The notes below the pieces were generated by a model. The model was not told where the DNA came from, did no database searches, and saw only the letters and a list, made by a program, of their open reading frames with translations. A DNA stretch of 13,728 nucleotides, from assembly GCA_025356765.1 (NCBI GenBank), contig JANXRO010000340.1, forward strand, positions 1 through 13,728, given 5' to 3'. Source of the DNA: Hyphomicrobiales bacterium (GTDB taxonomy: Bacteria > Pseudomonadota > Alphaproteobacteria > Rhizobiales > Aestuariivirgaceae). How positions within the stretch are numbered: position 1 is the stretch's first letter; the number at the start of each line of letters is the position of its first letter. Of this stretch, positions 7,036 to 13,728 are shown piece by piece. Both the position numbers and the translations under genes were made by a program.

Positions 7036-7875
7036 TTACACTTCCCCAAATTTTATCAGTTTGAACTTGCGTGTCTGCTCGGTGAGCGCAATTTCCACCG
7101 GCAATCTTTCCATGGAACTTGCACCATAGAACCCATGAATACTGGATGTGTTATTCAAAATAAATTCAGCATCAGCGGGTGATGAAATGGGCCCACCGTG
7201 GCACAGCACGATAATATCTTTTCGCACGCTGCGCGCGGCCTCGGCTATTTCTGTTATCACCTTGGGGCAATCAGCCAACTGCATGGCTGTGTCGGCGCCA
7301 ATGGTGCCGCCCGTGGTTAACCCCATGTGGGCCACGATCATGTCTGCCCCTGCCCTTGTCATGTCACGCGCCTCGCCCCCATTAAAAACATAGGGCGTTG
7401 TCAATAAATCTTTGGCATTGGCTTTTTTGATCAGGTCAACCTCTAAGCCAAAACCCATTCCAGTTTCTTCAAGATTTTTTCTAAAATTGCCATCAATCAG
7501 GCCAACTGTTGGAAAATTCTGCACGCCTGAAAAGCCCATGGCGATCAATTCGTCTAAGAAGGAATCGACAATCATAAAGGGGTCAGTGCCATTGACACCT
7601 GCAAGAACCGGGACGTTCTTGACCACCGGCAAAACCTCACGTCCCATTTCTTTCACAATGTCATTCGCATTGCCATAGGCCAATATGCCAGCAAGCGAGC
7701 CCCTACCTGCCATGCGATATCGGCCAGAATTGTATATAACGATCAGGTCTATGCCGCCCTGTTCTTCACATTTGGCAGAAAGCCCTGTGCCAGCGCCGCC
7801 TCCGATAATAGGTACTTTTGCAGCAATCATGCGGCGAAATTTTTCGAGTAGAATTTTGCGTTCAATGCGAGGCAT
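7036..7875 (-). CDS. PEP-hydrolase-like TIM-barrel protein (PF09370 family)
   Basis: A 279-residue TIM-barrel protein of the phosphoenolpyruvate hydrolase-like family, previously called TIM-barrel signal transduction protein. Family hallmarks are GGGAGTGLSAKCEEQGG (~25-41), which resembles a phosphate-binding loop, YNSGRYRMAGRGSLAG (~48-63), VAHMGLTTGG (~180-190) and CHGGPISSP near the C-terminus. It starts 6 bp after the UPF0261 stop, with GAGGG as ribosome-binding site, so the two are co-translated. The same two domains, in the same order, make up the plant Tm-1 virus-resistance protein, which supports a physical or functional partnership. The fold resembles PEP mutase/isocitrate lyase-type barrels, so C-C or C-P bond chemistry on a small keto acid is conceivable. 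The reaction in this pathway is not known. Confidence 0.85.
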   Translation of the reverse strand: MPRIERKILLEKFRRMIAAKVPIIGGGAGTGLSAKCEEQGGIDLIVIYNSGRYRMAGRGSLAGILAYGNANDIVKEMGREVLPVVKNVPVLAGVNGTDPFMIVDSFLDELIAMGFSGVQNFPTVGLIDGNFRKNLEETGMGFGLEVDLIKKANAKDLLTTPYVFNGGEARDMTRAGADMIVAHMGLTTGGTIGADTAMQLADCPKVITEIAEAARSVRKDIIVLCHGGPISSPADAEFILNNTSSIHGFYGASSMERLPVEIALTEQTRKFKLIKFGEV

Positions 7876-7881
7876 GTGCCC

Positions 7882-9090
7882 TCATCCTGTGATTTCGTTG
7901 AATGCTTTTAGCGCTGTCTGGGCAAATAAAACATCGTTGATATTGCAATCGATTTCTAAAAGCATGTGATTTGAAGTTGATTTCCAGCCGTGTCGAATTG
8001 CATCAAACAAAGCTGCGTCTGCCACGGGATCGTGAAACGGCTGGCCTTCGGCATCGAGGGACGACACACCTTGCAACGGCAACAGTAACCGCACCGGCCC
8101 CTTCATCTGATTAAGTCGGGCCACGATGAATTCACCAATCTTGCGGTTCTCATTTGCCGTTGTGCGAACCAGCGTGACGTGTTCGTTATGCACCAACCGC
8201 TTCCTGCCAGAAAATTTATCAGGCACAGTATCCATCGCGCCAAAATTAATCATGTCAACAGCGCCAACAGAACCGACATAGGGAACAGCGTTTCGAATGA
8301 ATGCACCAAAGCGATCTTCGGTGCAGGGCAATGTGCCGCCAAAGAGAAAGTCGGCCACTTCTGTTGTGGTGATATCAAACACCCCTTTGAAGAATCCAGA
8401 GTCGGCCAATTTCTCAAAGCTTTGGCCGCCCGTGCCTGTGGCATGGAAAACAAAGCATTCATGGGCGGGCTCTAGGTGTTTGCGGATTTCCGTAACACAC
8501 GGCGTGGTAACGCCAAACATTGTCATGCCCACAGCATTGCCACCCGTGGATGACACAGACAGATTGTGCTGCACCATGCCAGCGACGGCATAAGCTGCAT
8601 TGCTGATAATTTTTCGGCTGATGGCATTCAGACCCGCCACGTCAACGACGGCAGGCATCAACATGATGTCGGATGGGCCGACAAAGCCCGCCACGTTGCC
8701 AGATGCCAAGGTGGAAACCATAACTTTGGGCAGCCCAATTGGCAAAGCTTTCATCGCTGTGGTTACAATCGCAGTGTTGCCAGATCCGCCCATGCCAAGC
8801 ACGCCAGACACATCGTTTTGCGCCAACACATATAGCATCAGGGCCAGCCCCATGGCCGAGACAGCCTGGCCACGATCTTTTTGGCCTAGAACTGCGCCCG
8901 CACCTTCTGGATGCCACATTGCAACCTCGGTGGCGGTGACATCGGCATATCCAACAGGTGAAGCTGTTGAGACATCAACAAGCACAACTTTCACACCAAC
9001 TGCACGCAAACACTCACAAGCAAATTTCAGTTCATCGCCTTTTGTGTCACAAGTCCCGATGACATAGATTTTGCCGCTTGCTTGGCTCAT
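7882..9090 (-). CDS. UPF0261 / Tm-1-like ATP-binding domain protein
   Basis: A 402-residue cytosolic protein of the UPF0261 family (PF06792), homologous to the N-terminal half of plant Tm-1, which binds ATP. Visible conserved features are VIGTCDTKGDEL at the N-terminus (~10-21), a glycine-rich GMGGSGNT loop (~99-106), STLASGNV (~126-133), FHATGTGGQSFEKL (~215-228) and DITTTEVADFLFGG (~239-252). The length matches bacterial stand-alone members. Its start overlaps the stop of the upstream isomerase gene by ATGA. It is followed after 6 bp by its usual TIM-barrel partner. The biochemical role in bacteria is unresolved as far as I know. Its placement in a sugar ABC-transporter operon suggests a catabolic ATP-dependent step or a chaperone-like partnership with the barrel protein (inference). 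Confidence 0.88.
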   Translation of the reverse strand: MSQASGKIYVIGTCDTKGDELKFACECLRAVGVKVVLVDVSTASPVGYADVTATEVAMWHPEGAGAVLGQKDRGQAVSAMGLALMLYVLAQNDVSGVLGMGGSGNTAIVTTAMKALPIGLPKVMVSTLASGNVAGFVGPSDIMLMPAVVDVAGLNAISRKIISNAAYAVAGMVQHNLSVSSTGGNAVGMTMFGVTTPCVTEIRKHLEPAHECFVFHATGTGGQSFEKLADSGFFKGVFDITTTEVADFLFGGTLPCTEDRFGAFIRNAVPYVGSVGAVDMINFGAMDTVPDKFSGRKRLVHNEHVTLVRTTANENRKIGEFIVARLNQMKGPVRLLLPLQGVSSLDAEGQPFHDPVADAALFDAIRHGWKSTSNHMLLEIDCNINDVLFAQTALKAFNEITG

Positions 9091-9935
9091 GCAGATTTTG
9101 TCCAGCCCCGTTTCATGTGCTTCAGGCCTTCCAGATAAACTTCATCTGGGCTTGGTGCAAAATCGCGCCAAACGCGCGTGGCGGCAGCAAGGGCGGGAAA
9201 CGCCCGACCAAACGCCTCAATGGTGCAATAGCCATCATAGCGCGCTTTTCTCAATGCCTTGTACGTAGCATCCCACGGCACATGGCCTTTTCCCGGGGTT
9301 CCCCTGTCATTCTCAGAAATGTGAACATGGATAAGATGGCGCTTGATGGCCTTGATGGCTCCCACAGGATCTTTCTCTTCGATGTTGCTGTGAAAAGTGT
9401 CATACATGCCCTTGATGGCAGGGTGGTCAACCTCATCAAGATAATCCGCCAGTTGCTCCATCGTGTTCAAGAAATAACATTCGAAACGGTTCAGTGCTTC
9501 CAGCGCAAGGCGCACGTTGTTTTTGGCGGCATAGTCACCAACGCGGCGATGAAAGCTTATGCCACGCTTGATTTCTTTTTTGGTCGCACCAACACCACTG
9601 AAGTGCCCCAACTGCGAATGCATCGGGCCACCCAGAATTGGCGCACCCAAGGCCGCCGAACAATCAATATACCACTTGGCATAGTCCATCGCTGCTTTCT
9701 GTTCGGAAATGTCATCTGCAAGCGGATTTTTGCCAGTGCCAAACACGCTCACAACCGTTCGCTCCAACCCCACCTTGTCTAAAAGATCACCCAACCGAGC
9801 ATAGTGGTCTGGGTTGCCTTCGAAAACTGGTATTTCAACACCATCATAGCCAGCAGCTTTGATTTTGCGGATTATCCCGCTGTGCTCCGCGGTGACGTGA
9901 CCAGTCCAGAGCAAGAGGTTGAAACCGAACTTCAT
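9087..9935 (-). CDS. Sugar 3-epimerase/isomerase-like protein (D-tagatose/D-psicose 3-epimerase or hydroxypyruvate isomerase type)
   Basis: A 282-residue TIM barrel of the xylose isomerase-like superfamily (PF01261), of normal length. The four metal ligands of ketose 3-epimerases are all recognisable: Glu146 (LALEALNRFE), Asp179 (YDTFHSNIEE), His205 (HVHISENDRG) and Glu240 (TIEAF). The PGKGHVPW stretch (~214-221) is typical of D-tagatose/D-psicose 3-epimerases, which use Mn2+ or Co2+ for a cis-enediol proton transfer. Hydroxypyruvate isomerases share much of this pattern, so the exact substrate is open. GGAGG lies 6-7 bp before the ATG, giving a confident start. It overlaps the UPF0261 gene by 4 bp. 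This is the second, only distantly similar, barrel of this superfamily in the locus. Confidence 0.85.
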   Translation of the reverse strand: MKFGFNLLLWTGHVTAEHSGIIRKIKAAGYDGVEIPVFEGNPDHYARLGDLLDKVGLERTVVSVFGTGKNPLADDISEQKAAMDYAKWYIDCSAALGAPILGGPMHSQLGHFSGVGATKKEIKRGISFHRRVGDYAAKNNVRLALEALNRFECYFLNTMEQLADYLDEVDHPAIKGMYDTFHSNIEEKDPVGAIKAIKRHLIHVHISENDRGTPGKGHVPWDATYKALRKARYDGYCTIEAFGRAFPALAAATRVWRDFAPSPDEVYLEGLKHMKRGWTKSA

Positions 9936-9990
9936 AATATGCCCTCCATCACTTTACGCGTTAATCTTGGTACGCCGCAACGACCGAAAG

Positions 9991-10728
9991 TTACTTCAAC
10001 AGGTGATCTGTCAACGCCTTCACCATTCGGGGCAAGTCATAGGGGAAACGAGCGGTGATCAAATTGCCATCAACAACGCAAGGTTCGTCCAAAACGGTTG
10101 CACCTGCATTTTTGAGATCAATCTGAATGTTCCATACGGCTGTTGCCTTTTTTCCGGGCAACAGACCGGCGCTGACCAAAACCCATTGACCATGACAAAT
10201 AGCGCATGTCGCTTTGCCTTTGTTATACATATCAGTCACGAATGCGATTGCATCTTTGTCCATGCGAAGTGCATCGGGGTTCCAGCAGCCACCAGGAAGA
10301 ATGACCGCGTCATAGTCTTTGGCGTTGGCTTCATCGGTGTAACGATCAATTTTGAGCCAACCAGCATTCTCCATCAGCCTAATGGCCAGAACGTGGGTTT
10401 TTGTCATGGGTGGAAAGCGCAGCCCCAACGTTGGATGGAATTCGCCAATTCTTGGGGATACGATATGCACTGTTGCGCCATGTTCCGTGAGCCAACGATG
10501 AGCACCGAGAATTTCAACTTCTTCAACGCCATTCGTGCAACAAATTGCGATGTTCTTGCCCTTCAACAGACTTGGATTTGTTACAGGATCAAACAGGAAG
10601 GCGTTTAATTCACGATTTAATTCACCATCGGCAGTGACCAACAGCTCCGTTGAAATTGAGGGAACCCCTGAAGGCGACATCATCTGCTGCATGCGATTAA
10701 AAGATGCAGTTTGCTCTGTGTTATTCAT
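9991..10728 (-). CDS. DJ-1/PfpI-family protein (class I glutamine amidotransferase-like) with N-terminal extension
   Basis: A 245-residue cytosolic protein of the DJ-1/PfpI superfamily. The nucleophile elbow AICHGQW holds Cys178 with His179 next to it, and an acidic partner is probably Glu70 in GVEEVEI, as in PfpI-type enzymes. LPGGCWNPDALR (~144-155) forms the conserved second loop. Relatives act as proteases, glyoxalases/deglycases or hydratases; the precise activity is unknown. In a sugar pathway, detoxifying or transforming a reactive carbonyl such as a keto-sugar or alpha-oxoaldehyde is plausible (inference). The canonical domain begins at ~57 (KGKNIAICC), so the first ~55 residues are an uncommon extension. 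That start is real in so far as AAGGAG (10738-10743) sits at ideal distance from the ATG. Gaps of ~50 bp flank the gene on each side. Confidence 0.85.
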   Translation of the reverse strand: MNNTEQTASFNRMQQMMSPSGVPSISTELLVTADGELNRELNAFLFDPVTNPSLLKGKNIAICCTNGVEEVEILGAHRWLTEHGATVHIVSPRIGEFHPTLGLRFPPMTKTHVLAIRLMENAGWLKIDRYTDEANAKDYDAVILPGGCWNPDALRMDKDAIAFVTDMYNKGKATCAICHGQWVLVSAGLLPGKKATAVWNIQIDLKNAGATVLDEPCVVDGNLITARFPYDLPRMVKALTDHLLK

Positions 10729-10778
10729 TTCTGTTTTCTCCTTTGGAAGAAGCCTGTGTTGGCTCCAATCTGACGTTT

Positions 10779-11222
10779 TTATTTTGGTGTGGTTTTATTC
10801 ATATAGGTGATGGCTGCGGCCAAACTTGCTGCAATAATTCCCAGCGACCATACAAGGGGATGCAGGTAAAAAGGCAGAGCAGCCAATGCGGCTTTGCCCG
10901 AAACCGTGTTGGGGTCGGGTGGTTTCAAAAAGAACACCCCATAAAGATGGGCTGCACCAATTGAAACCAACAAGACAATGCAAAAAATCATTGCAACAAC
11001 CAGCGCCACTTTGAAAACCGTGCGCAGGGCCACTCCCGCCTGAGCCAAGGGCAGTAAATTATTCACAAGACCTGCAAGTACAACAACACCGCTGCCAATT
11101 GCAAAAAGTGTGATGCTGAAAGGTTGAAAAATGAGGACAAGTGCAAATAGGCCAAGCCCAATAATGAACATCTCAAGGCGCAGTGCAGCCTTCACCGACA
11201 TGCCCGTTGTGGGTTCACTCAT
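10779..11222 (-). CDS. Small four-helix membrane protein, function unknown
   Basis: A 147-residue protein I do not recognise. It has four predicted transmembrane segments at about residues 17-33, 36-56, 69-92 and 118-140. A short hydrophilic loop (KPPDPNTVSGK, ~100-110) lies between the third and fourth, and the tail ends in NKTTPK. There is no signal-peptide-like cleavage site. Its ATG overlaps the stop of the ABC ATPase gene (ATGA), so it is translationally coupled to the transporter genes and probably belongs to the uptake machinery or its assembly. Small multi-helix proteins of this kind occur between ATPase and downstream genes in some alphaproteobacterial CUT1-type loci, for instance glycerol transporter operons, without a settled function. 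It could alternatively be a membrane anchor for a later enzyme. Confidence 0.75.
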   Translation of the reverse strand: MSEPTTGMSVKAALRLEMFIIGLGLFALVLIFQPFSITLFAIGSGVVVLAGLVNNLLPLAQAGVALRTVFKVALVVAMIFCIVLLVSIGAAHLYGVFFLKPPDPNTVSGKAALAALPFYLHPLVWSLGIIAASLAAAITYMNKTTPK

Positions 11223-12306
11223 GTGCGCACCGCCTTTCCATCTTCACCAAAAAAATGCGTCTGCTTTGGATCAGGTTTCAGATGCAATATTTCACCGATT
11301 TTCACACGCTTTTCTCGTGGCACCACAACACGAATATCTGCACCGGCCTTGGTGCGGGCGTGAACCAAGGTTTCAGCCCCCATGGGTTCAATCAGTTCCG
11401 CTTGGGCGTGAATTGTATCTTTCGCCGCCTTGTCTTGCGCGTTAAATGCTCGCGGCCTGATGCCAATCATCACTTTCGATGGTTTGAGTTTCGAAATGGC
11501 AGGGTCTGCCGCCATTTCAACCGGACTTCCGGCCAAGGCCATTGAGGCCACGCCCTTGGCAAAGGATTTGAGCTCCGCCTCTATCAAGTTCATCTGCGGT
11601 GTTCCGATAAAACTGGCCACAAAAACATTTGCGGGTTTTGCAAAAACCTCATGGGGCGTGCCCACCTGTTCTATCATGCCATCTTTCATAATGGCAATGC
11701 GATCAGCCATGGTGAGTGCCTCAAGCTGATCATGCGTGACAATAACCGTTGCCTTTGAAAGGTTCGACAGCACCTCTTTGATTTGCCCGCGCATGGAATG
11801 GCGCAACTCAACGTCAAGCCGCGACAAGGGCTCATCGAAAAGGAAGCAATTAGGATCGCGCACAATGGCGCGCGCCACGGCGATCCGCTGCTTTTCACCT
11901 TCAGAAACTTGGCCGGGCATACGATCCAACACTTCAGTGAGATGAAGAATTTTTGCCACGCGGTTAACGCGTTTATTCCGTTCTTCAGTAGACAGCTTTT
12001 CGAAATGCAAAGGCATTGCAATGTTTTCGCCTACGCTTAGCGGGGGTAAAGCGCGTAGAACTGAAAAACCATTGCAATGTCGCGCTTTTCTGGCGGCAGT
12101 TCGTTCATGCGTTTTCCAGCGATTACAACGTCGCCTTCGGTTGTGCGTTCAAGGCCCGCAATCATGCGCAGCGTGGTGGTTTTGCCACATCCAGAAGGGC
12201 CAAGCAGACACACAACTTCACCGGCTTTCACCGACAAGTCAGCATCTTTTACCGCGGTAAATTCGCCAAACTTCTTGGTTATCTTTTTGATTTCGATCGT
12301 GGACAT
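11219..12306 (-). pseudogene. Sugar ABC transporter ATP-binding protein (UgpC/MalK-type), frameshifted as sequenced
   Basis: Cytoplasmic ATPase energising a CUT1-type sugar importer. The frame starting at 12306 encodes residues 1-89, with Walker A GPSGCGKTT (~36-44) and Q-loop FQFYALYP, then stops at 12037-12039. The continuation lies in another frame from ~12043 to 11219. It carries the signature VSEGEKQRIAVARAI (VSEGE in place of LSGGQ), Walker B CFLFDEPLSRLD, the H-loop VTHDQLEAL, and a C-terminal TOBE/MalK-like regulatory domain. Adding one base in the G5 tract at 12042-12046 (C5 on the coding strand) joins them seamlessly as Y-P-P-L-S-V-G-E-N and gives 362 residues, a normal length. Everything after the break looks under selection, so this is either a sequencing error, a very recent mutation, or -1 slippage. 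It starts 1 bp after the upstream permease stop. Confidence 0.85.
12042..12046 (-). other. Frameshift site: G5 homopolymer in the ABC ATPase gene
   Basis: On the coding strand the sequence reads TAC-CCC-CGC-TAA. With one extra C, or a -1 slip of the CCC codon within the C5 run, it reads TAC-CCC-CCG-CTA and continues in the open frame. In the -1 slip the CCC codon would re-pair perfectly. Confidence 0.8.
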
Positions 12307-12307
12307 A

Positions 12308-13252
12308 TCAGCGCTTTACCGTTCCAAATGTGACGCCTCGCAGCAAATGATTTTGCAGGAAGAAAGTAACGAGGAAAACCGGAATGAGGAAAAGAGTTTC
12401 AATCGCAGCAAGCAGGCCCCACAGCACACCAATGCCACCGCCAGCAACGGCCTGATTCATGGCCACCGGCACGGTGCGTGTATCAGCCCCTGTCAGTAGA
12501 AGCGCAAAAAGAAATTCGTTCCAAGTGAGGATGAGCCCGAACACAAAAGTTGCAGCAAGTCCCGCCACCACTTGCGGCAAACACACCTTGAAGAACACCC
12601 GCAACTCAGACGATCCATCAATGCGGGCGGCATCCTCCACATCGAGAGAAAGCTCATCGAAGAAGCTTTTCATCATCCAAATGGTGAATGGTAAGTTGAA
12701 AGCCGTATAGAGAAAGATGATGCCGGGATATGAGCCTGAAAGGCCCACAATCCGAAACATCAGAATGATGGGAATGATCACCACAATAGCTGGCAACATG
12801 CGGGTGGTGAGAATGATAAAGAGATAAGTGTCGTTGCCTTTCAGGGGATAACGCGAAAAACCAAAGGCCGCCAACGTTCCAATCACCAAGGCCAGCAACA
12901 CCGATGATCCGGCGATGAACATTGAGTTGAAAAAATAGCGGTCAAATCCTGTACTCTCCACTGCACCGCCGGTTGTGAAAGCGCGGGAGAAAACCGATGT
13001 GAAGTTTTCAAGCGTCGGCGTGAAAACATATTGCTCGGGAATCAATCCAAAAAAAGAGGTGGGAAAGAATTTCGCCGGAACGGAAAGTGCTTCGTTTTGC
13101 ACCTTGAATGACGTGATCACGATGATCAGAACAGGTAGGAAATAAATGAAGCTCACTAGGGCTACCCAAAGGGTATGTCCCCACCCTGCTTCGCCAACAC
13201 GAAACGCCTTGCGGAATCCCAGTTTCTCCCAAGTGGTCGTGGATGTGGCCAT
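12308..13252 (-). CDS. Sugar ABC transporter permease (MalG-type, CUT1 family)
   Basis: Integral inner-membrane component of a carbohydrate importer, 314 residues. It has a hydrophobic N-terminal helix at ~28-48, a large periplasmic loop (~50-105), then helices at ~108-132, ~142-168, ~175-195, ~227-250 and ~276-300, the six-helix MalG pattern. The EAA coupling motif is at ~206-226 (EDAARIDGSS...LP), where it docks on the ATPase. The C-terminus GVTFGTVKR is typical of MalG-like permeases. The periplasmic loop is somewhat long for the family. The gene starts 3 bp after the stop of the upstream permease and ends 1 bp before the ATPase start, so the three form one transcription and assembly unit. 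Confidence 0.92.
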   Translation of the reverse strand: MATSTTTWEKLGFRKAFRVGEAGWGHTLWVALVSFIYFLPVLIIVITSFKVQNEALSVPAKFFPTSFFGLIPEQYVFTPTLENFTSVFSRAFTTGGAVESTGFDRYFFNSMFIAGSSVLLALVIGTLAAFGFSRYPLKGNDTYLFIILTTRMLPAIVVIIPIILMFRIVGLSGSYPGIIFLYTAFNLPFTIWMMKSFFDELSLDVEDAARIDGSSELRVFFKVCLPQVVAGLAATFVFGLILTWNEFLFALLLTGADTRTVPVAMNQAVAGGGIGVLWGLLAAIETLFLIPVFLVTFFLQNHLLRGVTFGTVKR

Positions 13253-13255
13253 TGT

Positions 13256-13728
13256 TCAGTTTCCCTGGCTGCGGCGATTGGCGATATACAAATAAAGATT
13301 GGTGAGGACGATCACCACAAAGAGCAGCAAGTAAGATAGCGCCGCACCTTCGCTGGTTTTGTTTTGCTCGTTGGCGATGCGGATCACGTGATAAGAAATT
13401 GTCATCGTATCATTGCCGCCCTTGGTGAGAAGAATGATCAGATCTGCCATCTTGAAAGCCTCAATTGTGCGGAACAAAAGAGCCAACATCAAAAGCCCGC
13501 GAATATAAGGGAAGGTGATTGTCCAAAAGCGCCGCCAAGAGCCTACGCGGTCAATGGCAGCCGCCTCATAGAGATAGGTGGGAACTGATACGAGCCCCGC
13601 CAACACCAACAGCATGACGAAGGGTGACCACATCCACGCATCTGCAAAAACAATCCCTGCAACAGCGCCGGTCTTGCTGGAGAAAAGGATAAATTGTTCG
13701 CCAGTCCACGCCTTGATGACCTGGCTGA
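13256..13728 (-). CDS. Sugar ABC transporter permease (MalF/UgpA-type), C-terminal part (5' end off window)
   Basis: The second permease of the importer. The frame is open without a stop from 13256 to the right edge, reading ...QVIKAWTGEQFILFSSK before the ATG at 13633. That ATG is therefore internal and the gene start lies beyond the window. About 157 residues are seen: the domain around MWSPFVMLLVLAGL, the EAA loop (EAAAIDRVGSWRRF...FPYI), a helix at LLMLALLFRTIEAF and a last helix at LSYLLLFVVIVLTNLYLYI. It pairs with the MalG-type permease encoded 3 bp downstream. The substrate-binding protein gene usually precedes this gene and is expected just outside. Confidence 0.92.
   Translation of the reverse strand, partial: SQVIKAWTGEQFILFSSKTGAVAGIVFADAWMWSPFVMLLVLAGLVSVPTYLYEAAAIDRVGSWRRFWTITFPYIRGLLMLALLFRTIEAFKMADLIILLTKGGNDTMTISYHVIRIANEQNKTSEGAALSYLLLFVVIVLTNLYLYIANRRSQGN

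Noticed and set aside
7035..7049. TTG at 7049 as the start of the SRPBCC gene
   Set aside because: The ATG at 7034 has a well-placed GGGGAAG ribosome-binding site and gives the natural domain start.
8600..9067. 155-codon plus-strand frame opposite the UPF0261 gene
   Set aside because: Low-complexity Thr/Ala/Pro translation, antisense to a well-conserved gene; a codon-bias artefact.
10743..10768. Imperfect hairpin (TTGG..AGCC / GGCT-CCAA) between the 4-TM and PfpI genes
   Set aside because: It needs a 4-nt bulge and has no T-run; it lies inside an operon next to a strong ribosome-binding site. Too weak to call.
12016..12021. Treating 11219-12016 as a separate, complete ATPase-like gene starting at MPLHFEK
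   Set aside because: It lacks Walker A and the Q-loop, which lie directly upstream in the other frame, and the residues before the Met (LSVGENIA) continue the family alignment. It is the second half of one frameshifted gene.
13631..13633. ATG at 13633 as the start of the last permease
   Set aside because: The frame stays open to the window edge and encodes family-like sequence upstream, and the first helices would be missing.

Overview
The window looks like an alphaproteobacterial chromosome segment, probably Hyphomicrobiales (Rhizobiales). This is judged from the flavour of the proteins (GlpS/UgpC-like ABC ATPase with a VSEGE signature, Tm-1-like/PEP-hydrolase-like gene pair, xylose-isomerase-fold protein beside a Gfo/Idh dehydrogenase), not from any marker gene. 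Base composition is close to half G+C by eye. The window is densely coding: no gene-free stretch exceeds 300 bases, and the longest is the ~148 bp between kdpE and the GntR gene. I saw no tRNA, rRNA, CRISPR array, insertion sequence or integrase.

Layout. (1) 1-1879, plus strand: the 3' part of kdpD (its start lies off the left edge) and kdpE, overlapping by ATGA. This is the potassium-responsive two-component system. (2) 2028-2720, minus strand: a GntR/FCD-family regulator, divergent from the next operon. The ~88 bp gap between them holds a good sigma70-type promoter whose -35 lies inside a GTTGT-N6-ACAAC inverted repeat. (3) 2809-6091, plus strand: a tight catabolic operon of a xylose-isomerase-fold protein, a Gfo/Idh/MocA dehydrogenase, an SDR dehydrogenase and a RhaM-type sugar mutarotase. 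(4) 6111-13728, minus strand, converging on operon 3: two CUT1-type sugar ABC permeases (the first cut by the right edge), an ABC ATPase that is frameshifted in this sequence, a small 4-TM membrane protein of unknown function, a DJ-1/PfpI-family protein, a tagatose/psicose 3-epimerase-like isomerase, a UPF0261 (Tm-1-like) protein, a PEP-hydrolase-like TIM-barrel protein and a tandem-SRPBCC protein. A substrate-binding protein gene would be expected just beyond the right edge.

How the genes may work together (inference). The two convergent operons read as two arms of one uptake-and-catabolism locus for a sugar or sugar conjugate. The ABC transporter imports it, the mutarotase interconverts anomers, the Gfo/Idh and SDR enzymes oxidise it, and the two metal-dependent isomerases/epimerases rearrange it. 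The GntR/FCD protein probably senses an acidic or sugar-derived intermediate and represses the plus-strand operon. No sugar kinase, aldolase or dehydratase is present, so the pathway is incomplete here and the substrate cannot be named. The most unusual part is the minus-strand set of UPF0261, PEP-hydrolase-like barrel, duplicated SRPBCC protein and PfpI protein in one operon with a sugar transporter. The first two correspond to the two halves of the plant Tm-1 protein, and their bacterial function is not established as far as I know.
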